From positions 62,001 through 126,000 of the forward strand of contig CAXTUB010000003.1 in assembly GCA_964247385.1 (NCBI GenBank): a stretch of 64,000 nt of DNA, given 5' to 3'. The position numbers and the translations under genes are program-made. Shown here piece by piece: positions 27,536 through 36,501 of the stretch. Position 1 is the first letter of the stretch, and every line of letters starts with the position of its first letter. Origin of the DNA: TMP-86 sp964247385. GTDB taxonomy: Bacteria; Pseudomonadota; Gammaproteobacteria; Steroidobacterales; Steroidobacteraceae. Below the pieces are notes generated by a model. The model searched no databases and was not told the origin of the DNA. It was given only the letters and a program-made list of their open reading frames with translations.

Positions 27536-28139
27536 GCTTGCTCCTCTCTTGCCGCTGCTCCTGCTGACGGGATGCGCAGCCGGCACAGGCTTTGCGCGAC
27601 ACACTGGCGAGGCGCCCCCGAATGCGACTCCCGCACCGGATGCAGCGGCCATCGCACCGGTTCTCGAGATGATGCTGAGCCTGCATCAAGCCGATCCCGG
27701 GCATCAAGCCGAAGCATTTCAAGCGGCCAAGGATGCTGCGGATTTGACGCCAACCACGAGCAACAAATTGCGTTACGCGATGGCTCTGGCAACGCCCGGC
27801 CACACCGGCTCAGACCCCGTCGCGGCGCAGCGACAGTTGTCGGAACTGCTCGCCAGGCCCGAAACTTTACTGCCCATGGAGCGCACGCTCGCGCTCGTTC
27901 AGTTGAAGGAAGTTGAACAGCGTCTCATTCTGCAAGCTGAAAACCAGCGGCTGAGAGAGGATGCTGCGCGTGAGGCCCGGGATCGCCAGGCATCCACGAG
28001 CCGACGCTTGCAGACGGAGATCGATGAAAATGCGCGGCTGCGCAAAGCATTAGATGACGCAGAAGCTAAATTGGATGCCGTGACGCATATCGAGCGCTCG
28101 ATCAATGACCGCACGGTGCCGGCGCCGCGCAAACCGTGA
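27522..28139 (+). CDS. QseG-like lipoprotein
   Basis: About 205 aa from ATG 27522 (ATG 27498 also in frame), overlapping the kinase stop. A lipoprotein leader ends in LLLLTGCAAG. The C-terminal half is charged and helical, probably a coiled coil (QLKEVEQRLILQAENQRLRE and the following 60 residues). In enteric bacteria QseG is an outer-membrane lipoprotein that contacts and activates the cognate kinase in the periplasm. Position and architecture support the same role, though sequence alone is weak evidence. Confidence 0.75.
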   Translation: MRLRKLAPLLPLLLLTGCAAGTGFARHTGEAPPNATPAPDAAAIAPVLEMMLSLHQADPGHQAEAFQAAKDAADLTPTTSNKLRYAMALATPGHTGSDPVAAQRQLSELLARPETLLPMERTLALVQLKEVEQRLILQAENQRLREDAAREARDRQASTSRRLQTEIDENARLRKALDDAEAKLDAVTHIERSINDRTVPAPRKP

Positions 28140-28174
28140 GCCGCGTCGAGCGCCCTACGGCCGCACGAGGTTTC

Positions 28175-28180
28175 AAGGAG
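28175..28180 (+). promoter_or_regulatory. Ribosome-binding site deciding the GTG start of the response regulator
   Basis: AAGGAG followed by five bases and then GTG 28186. It shows that the response regulator starts at 28186 rather than at the ATG at 28105. Confidence 0.75.
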
Positions 28181-28185
28181 TGGCA

Positions 28186-29601
28186 GTGAACGCATATTCT
28201 CTCGCATCGACCGCACCGCTGTTCAGCGCGGTCAAGCCATTATTGGGCCGCGATTCGCTCAGCAACTCGCATAAACGCAAGGCGCGCATTCTGGTGGTCG
28301 ACGACGACCCCGGGCTCCTGCGCCTGCTGACGATTCGCCTGCGCGCGGAGAGCTACGAAGTGGAAGCCATGGAAAGCGCCGCCGCGGCGCTCGGCGCATG
28401 CACGCGGTTTCGTCCTGATCTCGTCATCACGGACTTGCGCATGGATCAGATGGACGGGATCGGGCTTCTCAAAGAGTTGCAAAGCCGTTGGCCTGGTTTG
28501 CGAGTCATCATTCTCACGGCGCACGGCACCATTCCTGACGCCGTGCATGCGACCCAAAGCGGCGCGTTCGCATTCTTGACGAAGCCGGTGGATAAGCAAG
28601 AGCTGCTGGATCAAGTGCAGAAAGCGCTCAAGGTTTCCGGCTTCTCGCACACCGATGAAGATTGGCGCGCTGAAATCATCACGCGTAACTCCATCATGGA
28701 GGATCGGCTGGCGCAGGCTAACATGGTCGCCGGAACGGACGCGCGCGTGCTCATCACCGGTGAAAGCGGCACCGGCAAAGAGCTGCTCGCGCGCGCAATC
28801 CACAAAGCGAGCCCGCGCCGCAACAAGCCGTTCATGTCGGTCAATTGCTCGGCAATGGCCGAGAATCTGCTCGAGTCCGAGCTGTTCGGCCATGAGAAAG
28901 GCGCATTCACCGGCGCAGCGCGTGCTCAGAAAGGTTTGTTCGAGGCGTGCGAGGGCGGAACGCTCTTGCTCGATGAGATCGGTGACATGCCGATGCGCTT
29001 GCAAGTCAAGCTGCTGCGCGTGTTGCAGGAAAACCAGATACGTCCTCTCGGGGGCGACGCCATCCCGATCAATGTGCGAGTCGTCTCGTCGTCGCACCGC
29101 GACCTGCAGCAGTTGATGGTGGCCGGGCAATTCCGCGAAGACTTGTACTACCGACTCAATGTCGTGCACATCGAGATGCCGCCCCTGGCGCGCCGTCGCG
29201 AGGACATCCCATTGCTCGTCTCGCATTTCCTCGAGCAGCTCGCGAAGGAAGGCGGTCAGCGCCGAATTTATGCGCCCGAGGCGGTGGAGCTGCTGGCGAC
29301 CGCTGATTGGCCCGGCAACATTCGCCAGTTGTACAACGTGGTGCGTCAGAACGTGGCGCTTTCACGCGGCGCCATCATGACGGCTGAGTTGGTGCAGCAG
29401 TCTTTGGGCGGCAGCACCGTGCGGCTCCCCTCGTTCGACGAAGCGCGCGACGAGTTCACGCGCAATTATTTGTCGCAGATTTTACAAATCACCACGGGCA
29501 ATGTCAGTCAAGCGGCTCGTTTGGCCAAGCGCAACCGCACGGACTTCTACAAGCTGCTGTCGCGGCATTCCTTGCTGCCGGATTCGTTCAAGAAAAATTG
29601 A
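28186..29601 (+). CDS. Sigma-54-dependent response regulator, GlrR/QseF-type
   Basis: 471 aa from GTG 28186. An N-terminal receiver (ILVVDDDPGLLRLL; phosphoacceptor Asp in LVITDLRMDQMDG) precedes an AAA+ domain with Walker A GESGTGKELLARAI, the sigma-54 contact loop GAFTGA and Walker B (LLLDEIGDMP). A Fis-type helix-turn-helix (GNVSQAARLAKRNRTDFYKL) ends the protein. It activates sigma-54 promoters when phosphorylated. GlrR of E. coli drives glmY sRNA, which tunes glucosamine-6-phosphate synthesis for the envelope; whether that holds here is unknown. Confidence 0.93.
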   Translation: MNAYSLASTAPLFSAVKPLLGRDSLSNSHKRKARILVVDDDPGLLRLLTIRLRAESYEVEAMESAAAALGACTRFRPDLVITDLRMDQMDGIGLLKELQSRWPGLRVIILTAHGTIPDAVHATQSGAFAFLTKPVDKQELLDQVQKALKVSGFSHTDEDWRAEIITRNSIMEDRLAQANMVAGTDARVLITGESGTGKELLARAIHKASPRRNKPFMSVNCSAMAENLLESELFGHEKGAFTGAARAQKGLFEACEGGTLLLDEIGDMPMRLQVKLLRVLQENQIRPLGGDAIPINVRVVSSSHRDLQQLMVAGQFREDLYYRLNVVHIEMPPLARRREDIPLLVSHFLEQLAKEGGQRRIYAPEAVELLATADWPGNIRQLYNVVRQNVALSRGAIMTAELVQQSLGGSTVRLPSFDEARDEFTRNYLSQILQITTGNVSQAARLAKRNRTDFYKLLSRHSLLPDSFKKN

Positions 29602-29627
29602 CGGCGAGAGCCGTTCGACTCGTGCAA

Positions 29628-29655
29628 GCGGCTTCCGACATCATCTGTCGGCCGC
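29628..29655. terminator. Hairpin after the response regulator
   Basis: CCGACA-TCATC-TGTCGG forms a perfect 6-bp stem, extended by GCGG/CCGC around a three-base bulge. No T-run follows, so it may be a processing or attenuation hairpin rather than an intrinsic terminator. Confidence 0.35.
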
Positions 29656-29696
29656 AGCCGATGCGCCTGAGGCACCGTTGATTTAAGAATATCCGC

Positions 29697-30254
29697 ATGC
29701 TGGATACGGCCCGCATGTCAGAAGTTACCCCAAGAAGCCGCTGGATCTTATTGATTCTCGGAGCGGTCGTGGTTGCTGGCATTGTATTCAGCGCATTGCC
29801 ATCGCGTCCACTGACTGAAATGCCGCTCGGACGTGATACCACGGTGACTTGCCCGCAAAGTGGCGGGCGCAAGCCGCTCGATTGCTCCGGGGCGGCCAAG
29901 ACTGGCGTGGCTTCTTTTTACGCGGCTCGCTTCGGCGGGCGGAAAATGGCCGATGGCACCCCGATGAAGTTGAACGGGGACAACGCCGCCAGTCTCACCG
30001 TTCCGCTGGGTACCACTGCACGAGTCACCAATCTCGACACCGGTCAGAGCGCGATCGTCACGGTGCGCGATCGAGGCCCGTATGTCGCCGATCGTATCGT
30101 CGATCTCTCGCCGGGGACCGCGCGCAAGCTCGGTATCTCGCGGCGCCAGGGGTTAGCGAAAGTTGAGGTGGCCCCGATTGCCGTACCCATGCCAGACGGA
30201 AGCATTCATTTGGGCGAAGGCGCGTTCGCCAAAGGCAACGTGCTCGCTCCGTAG
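29697..30254 (+). CDS. RlpA-like double-psi beta-barrel protein
   Basis: 185 aa (ATG 29697; ATG 29715 possible). One N-terminal membrane segment (WILLILGAVVVAGIVFSAL) acts as anchor or leader. The rest is a double-psi beta-barrel of the RlpA/expansin type: TGVASFYAARFGGRKMADGT, then VTNLDTGQSAIVTVRDRGPY and RIVDLSPGTARKLG. True RlpA is a septal lytic transglycosylase cutting peptide-free glycan. The catalytic-type Asp in VRDRGPY is present. There is no SPOR domain, so septal targeting would need another route. It follows the response regulator by 95 bases. Confidence 0.8.
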   Translation: MLDTARMSEVTPRSRWILLILGAVVVAGIVFSALPSRPLTEMPLGRDTTVTCPQSGGRKPLDCSGAAKTGVASFYAARFGGRKMADGTPMKLNGDNAASLTVPLGTTARVTNLDTGQSAIVTVRDRGPYVADRIVDLSPGTARKLGISRRQGLAKVEVAPIAVPMPDGSIHLGEGAFAKGNVLAP

Positions 30255-30267
30255 GGAGTTCTCGGCC

Positions 30268-30313
30268 GTGTTTCTTGTCATTGCTGGCCTTTTCCATGGC
30301 GTATTTCTTGTCA
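30268..30313 (+). repeat. Pair of 13-base direct repeats
   Basis: GTGTTTCTTGTCA (30268-30280) and GTATTTCTTGTCA (30301-30313) differ by one base and lie 33 bases apart, in the short convergent gap between the RlpA-like gene and the aminotransferase gene. Function unknown. Confidence 0.4.
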
Positions 30314-30343
30314 CGGCGCGAGCTGCCTGGAATCCATGAAGAG

Positions 30344-31534
30344 CTAACTCTTTCGGCGCTCGTGAGCTCGATAAAAACCTTTAATGGAATCGCAAACGAA
30401 TTCGAGCTGCGCTTGGGTCAGTTCGGCATAGATCGGCAGCGCCAAGGATTCCGCCGCGGCAACTTCTGATTCTGGAAAGTCGGCCGGCTTATACGCCAGA
30501 TACTTGAAGCATTCCTGTAGATGAAGTGGTACAGGATAATAGATTTCTGTTCCAATTCCTTGATCTTGCAGATATTTCCTAAGTGCGTCACGGCTTCGCG
30601 CGCGAATGACGTATTGATTGTAAATGTGCCGGCCGCTTGGGATCACCTGCGGAATGCTGACTTTTCCGTCGAGCTCGGCCGAACCCAACACGGCATCGTA
30701 GCGCGCCGCATTGTTGCGCCGGCCTTCAGTCCATCGCTCCAAGTGCTCGAGTTTGATACGTAAAACGGCAGCCTGTAATTCATCCAACCGAAAGTTGCCG
30801 CCGATCAATGCGTGGTAATACTTCGGCTTGCTGCCGTGAACGCGCAGTATCCGCAGCGTTTCCGCGATCTGCTCGTCTTGTGCGGTGCATAGGCCGCCGT
30901 CGCCAAAGGCACCCAGATTTTTGCTCGGGAAAAACGAAAAGCACCCGACATCGCCGAAACTTCCGACGCGCTTACCGCGGTATTCGGTGCCAACGGCCTG
31001 CGCCGCATCCTCGATGACCCGGAGATGATGCTCGCGCGCAATGTCCATGAGTAGGCTCATGTCGGCGGCTTGGCCGTAGAGGTGAACCGGCATGACGGCG
31101 CACACCGTCGCTCCGCTGTCCGAATGCACCACGAAACCCGCCGCGCGGTGGCACTGTTCCTCCAAACACGTACGTACCGCCTCGGGCGACAAATTGAAAG
31201 TCGCAGGATCGATGTCGCAGAAAATCGGACGCGCGCCTACGCGCGCGATGGCGCCGCCCGTGGCGAAGAACGTGTACGGAGTCGTAATCACGGCATCCCC
31301 CGGACCAATGTTCAGAGCCATCAGCGCTGCCAATAACGCATCGGTTCCGGACGACATGCCGATTCCAAAGGCCGCACCGCAATAGGCAGCCAAGCTCGCC
31401 TCGAGCGCGCGCACGTTCTCGCCGAGAATGAAGTTTTGCTCGGCGCACACTCGCTCGATCGCGGGCATGACTTGCTCGCGGATCTGCGCATACTGCGCCT
31501 TGAGATCCAGCAGCGGCACTGAGACTTGTTTCAC
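30344..31534 (-). CDS. DegT/DnrJ/EryC1/StrS-family PLP aminotransferase
   Basis: 396 aa from GTG 31534. The family fold is clear: PLLDLKAQYAQIREQV at the start, GMSSGTDALLAAL, then IEDAAQAVGTEYRGKRVG. The PLP-binding Lys205 lies in FFPSKNLGAFGDGG. Members transfer an amino group from glutamate to a keto-sugar nucleotide (WecE/PglE type), or in some cases dehydrate. It probably makes an amino sugar for a surface glycan or glycosylated metabolite. It is divergent from the carrier-protein operon across 153 bases, and could supply the amino sugar used by that system or by the downstream polysaccharide locus. Confidence 0.9.
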   Translation of the reverse strand: MKQVSVPLLDLKAQYAQIREQVMPAIERVCAEQNFILGENVRALEASLAAYCGAAFGIGMSSGTDALLAALMALNIGPGDAVITTPYTFFATGGAIARVGARPIFCDIDPATFNLSPEAVRTCLEEQCHRAAGFVVHSDSGATVCAVMPVHLYGQAADMSLLMDIAREHHLRVIEDAAQAVGTEYRGKRVGSFGDVGCFSFFPSKNLGAFGDGGLCTAQDEQIAETLRILRVHGSKPKYYHALIGGNFRLDELQAAVLRIKLEHLERWTEGRRNNAARYDAVLGSAELDGKVSIPQVIPSGRHIYNQYVIRARSRDALRKYLQDQGIGTEIYYPVPLHLQECFKYLAYKPADFPESEVAAAESLALPIYAELTQAQLEFVCDSIKGFYRAHERRKS

Positions 31535-31687
31535 ATCCTTGCTCCTGCTCTCCGACGCAGCGTTCGCCAGGCGTCCTGTGCGCTGATCGGCCCGTCACAG
31601 TACGCTGCAGCGGCCAAGATCGGCCGCGCCCGAACGGTTAAGATTAAGTTACATCTGGACAGAAGGAAATCGACTTGAGGCGTGTGT

Positions 31688-31942
31688 ATGAGCGATAACG
31701 ACTTGGTGCAGCGAATTCGAAAGGTATTGCAGGAACACGCGCGGCTCACTCGCGACGTCGCGGGCCTGTCAGAAGAAGGCGATTTGTATCAGGCCGGCAT
31801 GACCTCGCATGCCAGCGTGAATGTCATGCTGGCGCTCGAAGGCGAATTCGAGGTGGAGTTTCCGGATCACATGTTGAAGCGCAATGTGTTCAACAGCATC
31901 GCATCCATTCGCGATGCGTTGGAAGAGCTCGCGCCCGCCTGA
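31688..31942 (+). CDS. Acyl/aminoacyl carrier protein
   Basis: 84 aa from ATG 31688, chosen because TTGAGG (31675-31680) is well spaced; the GTG at 31682 is an alternative. It is a four-helix carrier protein whose attachment serine is in AGMTSHASVNVML (Ser of MTS) instead of the usual LDSL. That variant resembles carrier proteins that pair with aaRS-like amino acid:[carrier protein] ligases. Such a ligase is encoded 6.5 kb downstream in the same gene string. It would need 4'-phosphopantetheine added by a transferase elsewhere. It is the first gene of a long operon. Confidence 0.85.
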   Translation: MSDNDLVQRIRKVLQEHARLTRDVAGLSEEGDLYQAGMTSHASVNVMLALEGEFEVEFPDHMLKRNVFNSIASIRDALEELAPA

Positions 31943-31975
31943 TTTGCGCGCCTGAATTCTGCCGGCGCGATCAAC

Positions 31976-34546
31976 ATGCGGCATTTGCTGCAACATCATT
32001 GGAAGTTCGCGCCGGCGCCCCCCAACGCGATCGTTGATGCGGCGGCTCTCGCCGACGCCCCGCTCGCTTGGCTGGAGACCACAGTGCCCATCACGGCCGC
32101 GGCGGCGCTGGCGGCGCAAGGACGCTGGTCGCTCGATGCTCCCGCGCAGCGTTTCGATGCGCACGACTGGTGGTTTCGCTGTGAGTTCGATGCCCCAAAC
32201 AATACTCCGGCGCCGTGGATACTAGGCTTCGACGGATTGGCGACGCTTGCGCAAGTCTGGCTTAATGGCGAGGAAATTCTCGCAAGCGACAACATGTTCG
32301 TTGCGCACGAGTGTGCAGTGCCGAGTCTTCGCACCCGCGGCAATGAGCTCGCGATCTGCTGTCGAGCGTTGGATGCCGCGCTCGCATTGGGACGCTACCA
32401 CGAGCAATTTCCCAAGTGGCCGCGGCCGCGTTGGCGGGCACCCATGGTCGAGAATCAGCAGCTGCGTTGGTTTCGAACCACGCTCCTCGGACGCACGCCG
32501 GGTTGGTCCCCGCCCGCCGCGGCGGCCGGGCCCTGGCAATCCATCTGGCTGGAAAGCCTCGAGAGCGTACGCATGGCGCGGCCGCGGCTCGCAACGCGCA
32601 TCTCGGGCAGTCATGCCGAATGCTCGGTCTCAATCTCAATGGCAAACACACGCGCTTCGCACTGTGCATTCGAGCTCAGCCGCGACGGGCGCGCTCATCG
32701 CGTCAAGCTCGAGCCGCGGCCCGATGGCACGTGGGTTGGAACGCTGCGCATCGAAACTCCGGCGCTTTGGTGGCCACACACTCACGGCGAGCCCGCGCTC
32801 TACGAGGCTACCCTCGAGCTGACCGGGCACGGTGCCGCTGTCACGCCGGTGCCGCTCGGCGCGGTTGGCTTTCGTCACATCGAGCTTGAAGCCGGCGAAG
32901 ATTTCGGCTTGCGCGTCAATGGCGAGCGAATTTTTTGCCGCGGCGCGTGCTGGACTCCTCTCGATGTGACCACACTGCACGCGTGCCCCGGCAGCTATCG
33001 AAAAGTGGTGCGGCAAGTGCGGGATGCTGGCATGAACATGCTGAGAGTCGGCGGCACGATGGTGTATGAGGCCGAGACTTTCTACGAAGAATGCAGCCGT
33101 CAAGGCGTGCTCGTATGGCAAGACTTCATGTTCGCCAACATGGATTATCCGGCCGATGACGCCCGCTTCGACGCCAGCGTGCGCGTGGAAGTTGCACAGC
33201 AGGCCGCGCGCATCGCAAACCATGCATGCCTCGCGTTGTTCTGTGGAAACAGCGAGGTGGAGCAACAAGCGGCCATGTGGGGCGCACCGCGCACGGCTTG
33301 GAATCCCGCGCTTTTCCATCGCACGATTCCAGAACTCTTGGCGGTTCATGCCCCAGCCATCCCGTATTGGCCATCGAGTGCGCATGGCGGTGCGTTCCCG
33401 CACGAAGCACGGCGCGGCTCGGCCTCGTATTTTGGAGTGGGCGCGTATCTGCGGCCGCTCGAAGACGCGCGACGCTCCGAAGTGAAATTCGCATCTGAGT
33501 GTCTGGCATTTGCGAATGTGCCGCAGCAAGGCGAGCCGCAGGCTGGTACCGCGAGCGCCACAGGCACGGCGGGCGCCGCGCCGCCCGCAGAATCCGTGCG
33601 TGTGCACCATGCGCATTGGAAAGCGCGTGTTCCGCGCGATCTGGGCGCGGGCTGGGACTTCGATGACGTGCGGGATCATTACTTGAAGCTCCTGTTCGGC
33701 GTCGATGCGCTCGGTTTGCGCTACAGCGATCACGAGCGCTATCTCGAGTTGAGCCGCTTGGTGCCGGCCGAGATCATGCAGGCTGCATTCGGCGAATGGC
33801 GCCGTGCGCAATCACCCTGCCACGGCGCTCTGATTTGGTTTCTGCGCGACTTGTGGCCTGGCGCAGGCTGGGGAATCATCGGTGCGGATGGTGCACCGAA
33901 GGCGCCCTACTTTTGGCTGAAACGTTGCCTACAGAGCACCGCGCTGCATTTCAGCGATGAGGGCACGGATGGTCTGTTTCTGCACATCGCCAATGAGCGC
34001 GCCGCTCCTTGGCGCGCGCGCCTCGAGCTCAAGGTTTATCGGCAAAGCGAGCATGTGGTGCTCGAGGCGCAGCGTGAGCTCGAGCTTGCGCCGCGTGAAC
34101 CGCAAAGCGTCGCAATCGCCGGATGGCTCGAAGGCTTCAACGATCTCACGTACGCCTATCGATTCGGCCCGCTGCGTCATGACTTGATCACGGCGCAAAT
34201 CGTCGACTCGCCCCACACAGCCTTGTATTTTCCGCAAGCGCCCGTCGCGGTGTCGTCAGATATTGGGTTGCATGTGGAAGCGCGTAAGCCGGCCCGTGGC
34301 GAAGTCTCACTGGCAGTGTCGAGCCGCGCATTCGCATACGCGGTGTATCTCGACGTACCGGGCTACGTGCTCGATGATCAATATTTTCATGTGCTGCCCG
34401 GCGGCACTCAAATGGTTCGCGCAACCGCCGTCCACCCCAGCGCACATCCGATGACTGGCGCGGCGAGCGCGGGGCGCGGCTCACTACGCGGCACGGCGCG
34501 CGCCGCCAATTGCTCGACCGTGGCGAATTTTCGCTTGGCCACATGA
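31976..34546 (+). CDS. Glycoside hydrolase family 2, beta-mannosidase-like
   Basis: 856 aa without a signal peptide. A jelly-roll sugar-binding domain (~1-190; DWWFRCEFDAP, LNGEEILASDNMF) and an Ig-like domain (~195-300) precede a TIM barrel (~305-640). The barrel has the acid/base Glu in CGNSEVEQQ and a probable nucleophile Glu in FASECLAF. C-terminal beta domains follow. The WWP.. segment (TPALWWPHTHGEPALYE) is typical of GH2 beta-mannosidases. It would remove beta-mannosyl or a related residue from a cytoplasmic glycoside. Its presence between a carrier protein and acyl-handling enzymes, with ATGA coupling to the next gene, is unusual and hints at a glycoside substrate for this pathway. 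Confidence 0.87.
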   Translation: MRHLLQHHWKFAPAPPNAIVDAAALADAPLAWLETTVPITAAAALAAQGRWSLDAPAQRFDAHDWWFRCEFDAPNNTPAPWILGFDGLATLAQVWLNGEEILASDNMFVAHECAVPSLRTRGNELAICCRALDAALALGRYHEQFPKWPRPRWRAPMVENQQLRWFRTTLLGRTPGWSPPAAAAGPWQSIWLESLESVRMARPRLATRISGSHAECSVSISMANTRASHCAFELSRDGRAHRVKLEPRPDGTWVGTLRIETPALWWPHTHGEPALYEATLELTGHGAAVTPVPLGAVGFRHIELEAGEDFGLRVNGERIFCRGACWTPLDVTTLHACPGSYRKVVRQVRDAGMNMLRVGGTMVYEAETFYEECSRQGVLVWQDFMFANMDYPADDARFDASVRVEVAQQAARIANHACLALFCGNSEVEQQAAMWGAPRTAWNPALFHRTIPELLAVHAPAIPYWPSSAHGGAFPHEARRGSASYFGVGAYLRPLEDARRSEVKFASECLAFANVPQQGEPQAGTASATGTAGAAPPAESVRVHHAHWKARVPRDLGAGWDFDDVRDHYLKLLFGVDALGLRYSDHERYLELSRLVPAEIMQAAFGEWRRAQSPCHGALIWFLRDLWPGAGWGIIGADGAPKAPYFWLKRCLQSTALHFSDEGTDGLFLHIANERAAPWRARLELKVYRQSEHVVLEAQRELELAPREPQSVAIAGWLEGFNDLTYAYRFGPLRHDLITAQIVDSPHTALYFPQAPVAVSSDIGLHVEARKPARGEVSLAVSSRAFAYAVYLDVPGYVLDDQYFHVLPGGTQMVRATAVHPSAHPMTGAASAGRGSLRGTARAANCSTVANFRLAT

Positions 34547-36501
34547 GCTCGCGGCCGGTCTTCTTTCGCGAACAGCGGCCATTATTCGGCTGGCTTCACG
34601 AGCCGACATTGCGGCGTCGAAGTCGAGGGCTCATCATCTGCAAGCCATTCGGCTACGAAGCGATTTGCACCCATCGGACTCTGCGGCAGCTCGCCGACGC
34701 GGCGGCCGTCGCCGGTTTCACCACGCTGCGCTTCGATTACGACGGAACCGGAGATTCAGCGGGTGCCGACGACGATCCGGCGCGTGTGCGCGCCTGGCTC
34801 GAAAGTATCAATGCAGCCATCGATTTGGTTCGCGAAGCGAGCGGCGTTGAGCACGTCGCTTTATTCGGCATTCGCTTGGGCGCACTGCTCGCAACTGCCG
34901 CAGCGGCAGAAAACCCGGCGGTGCGCTGGCTCATACTCGCCGCGCCCGTGGTCACGGGACGAAAATATCTGCGCGAGCTTCGTGCCTTATCGCTCGCTTC
35001 GACGCAGGCTCGAGGGTTCTCGCATACCGAACCTCGCGGCTTCGCGCAGTCGCGCGACTCCGCGCAGATCCATGCTCCTGCGCCGACGCATGGGGCGGAA
35101 GGCATCTCGGATTCGATGCCGATCGAGTCGGCAGGCTATCAGGTTGATGCGGAGTTGAGTGCCGACTTGACGTTACTGGATGCGGCGCACCTGAACGTGA
35201 GCGGGATCGAATCGGCGTTGGTGCTCGACCGCGTCGAGATGCCAAGTGCTCATGCCCTCTTGAGTCGCTGGCGCGATGCGCCAGCGCTCACGCCGCGCGC
35301 TCGCGGGCTGCCGTTCACGCACTACGCCGACATGATGCTCGATCCACACGACTCAAAGGTTCCGGAGCAAATGATTTCGGACAGCATTGCGTGGCTCGGG
35401 CAGGAGGTCGGTGATCTGAACGAGGATACCGCCGCCTCCCACGCGCACGTGGACACCCTCTTCGGAAAACCAGCACTCACCGATCGCGCCGCGCAACACT
35501 CGCTTGCCCGAGCCTTGATTCCAATGCAGGCAGGCTCGGCGGCGGTCCGCGAGACGGCCATGTATTTCGATGCAGAGCACCGATTGTTCGGCATTCTGAC
35601 TGAGCCCGAAGGCGCACAGGGCTCTTCCGATATTCACTCGAATGGGATGCCTTCGAGTATTGCATTGCTGCTCAACTCAGGAGCGCAGCCGCACGTCGGG
35701 CCCAACCGTCTGTACGTCCGTTTGGCGCGCCGCTTGGCCACGCGCGGCCGCGCCTGCGCACGGGTGGATCTATCCGGTCTGGGCGACAGCGCTCCGGCCG
35801 CCCAATCGAGCGAAAACGTGATTTACAGCGCGTCCGCGCCAGCTGATCTGCAGAAGTTCATCGAGACATTGCGGAGTCAATTTCCCGCGGTGCCCATCGA
35901 TGTCGTCGGCATCTGCAGCGGCGCCTATCATGCACTCAAGGCCGCGGTTCGCGGCGCCGACGTGCGCAGCGCCGTCATCATCAATCCGCTGACATTTCAT
36001 TGGCAAGAAGGAATGACGGTCACCCGTCCGGATTTCCATCTCACCGCGGAAGCCAACCGGTACCGCAAGTCCGCGATATCCGCGGCCTCGTGGGCAAAGC
36101 TTCTGCGCGGCGGCGTCGATATCGGCAATCTCACGGCGACCCTCGCGGCGCGTGTTCGCCAGCTTGCCCGCTATCGCGCGCGCGCAGCGGCTCGCGTGCT
36201 CAAGCTGCCCATGAAGGATGACCTGGCCGCCGATTTGCGAAAAGCCGCAGGTCACGGCGTTCGCATGCATTTCGTATTCGCAGATACGGATCCAGGTCAT
36301 TCCATGCTGCGCGCGCAGGCGGGATCGATGCCCGACCGGCTGATGCGAGCGCGCTCGCTCAGCATCGACTTCATCGAGCAGGCCGATCACACATTCACGC
36401 CGCGCGCGGCGCAAGGCCGGCTTCTAGACCTCTTGGAAAAACTTTTTGACTCGACTTCGCGCGAGCGCAATCAAGTTGCGTCACCGCGGAGCGGCGCATG
36501 A
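34543..36501 (+). CDS. Two-domain alpha/beta hydrolase (exosortase-A-associated hydrolase 1/2-like fusion)
   Basis: 652 aa from ATG 34543, overlapping the GH2 stop. Domain one (~1-290) has a hydrolase fold (ICKPFGYEAICTHRTLRQLA, FDYDGTGDS), but the nucleophile elbow reads GIRLG: Arg111 sits where Ser belongs. Domain two (~335-640) has the elbow GICSG (456-460) with Cys458 at that place, an Asp in FADTDPGHS and a His in QADHTF. Similar domains, usually as two separate genes, occur in exosortase-A (XrtA) polysaccharide loci as hydrolases 1 and 2. A Cys nucleophile recalls thioester or dienelactone chemistry, so thioesterase or acyl transfer on carrier-bound intermediates is possible. That is inference. 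Confidence 0.75.
   Translation: MSSRPVFFREQRPLFGWLHEPTLRRRSRGLIICKPFGYEAICTHRTLRQLADAAAVAGFTTLRFDYDGTGDSAGADDDPARVRAWLESINAAIDLVREASGVEHVALFGIRLGALLATAAAAENPAVRWLILAAPVVTGRKYLRELRALSLASTQARGFSHTEPRGFAQSRDSAQIHAPAPTHGAEGISDSMPIESAGYQVDAELSADLTLLDAAHLNVSGIESALVLDRVEMPSAHALLSRWRDAPALTPRARGLPFTHYADMMLDPHDSKVPEQMISDSIAWLGQEVGDLNEDTAASHAHVDTLFGKPALTDRAAQHSLARALIPMQAGSAAVRETAMYFDAEHRLFGILTEPEGAQGSSDIHSNGMPSSIALLLNSGAQPHVGPNRLYVRLARRLATRGRACARVDLSGLGDSAPAAQSSENVIYSASAPADLQKFIETLRSQFPAVPIDVVGICSGAYHALKAAVRGADVRSAVIINPLTFHWQEGMTVTRPDFHLTAEANRYRKSAISAASWAKLLRGGVDIGNLTATLAARVRQLARYRARAAARVLKLPMKDDLAADLRKAAGHGVRMHFVFADTDPGHSMLRAQAGSMPDRLMRARSLSIDFIEQADHTFTPRAAQGRLLDLLEKLFDSTSRERNQVASPRSGA

Noticed and set aside
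32636..33811. 391-residue open frame antisense to the GH2 gene
   Set aside because: His/Arg-rich composition without domain; a shadow of the GH2 coding strand.
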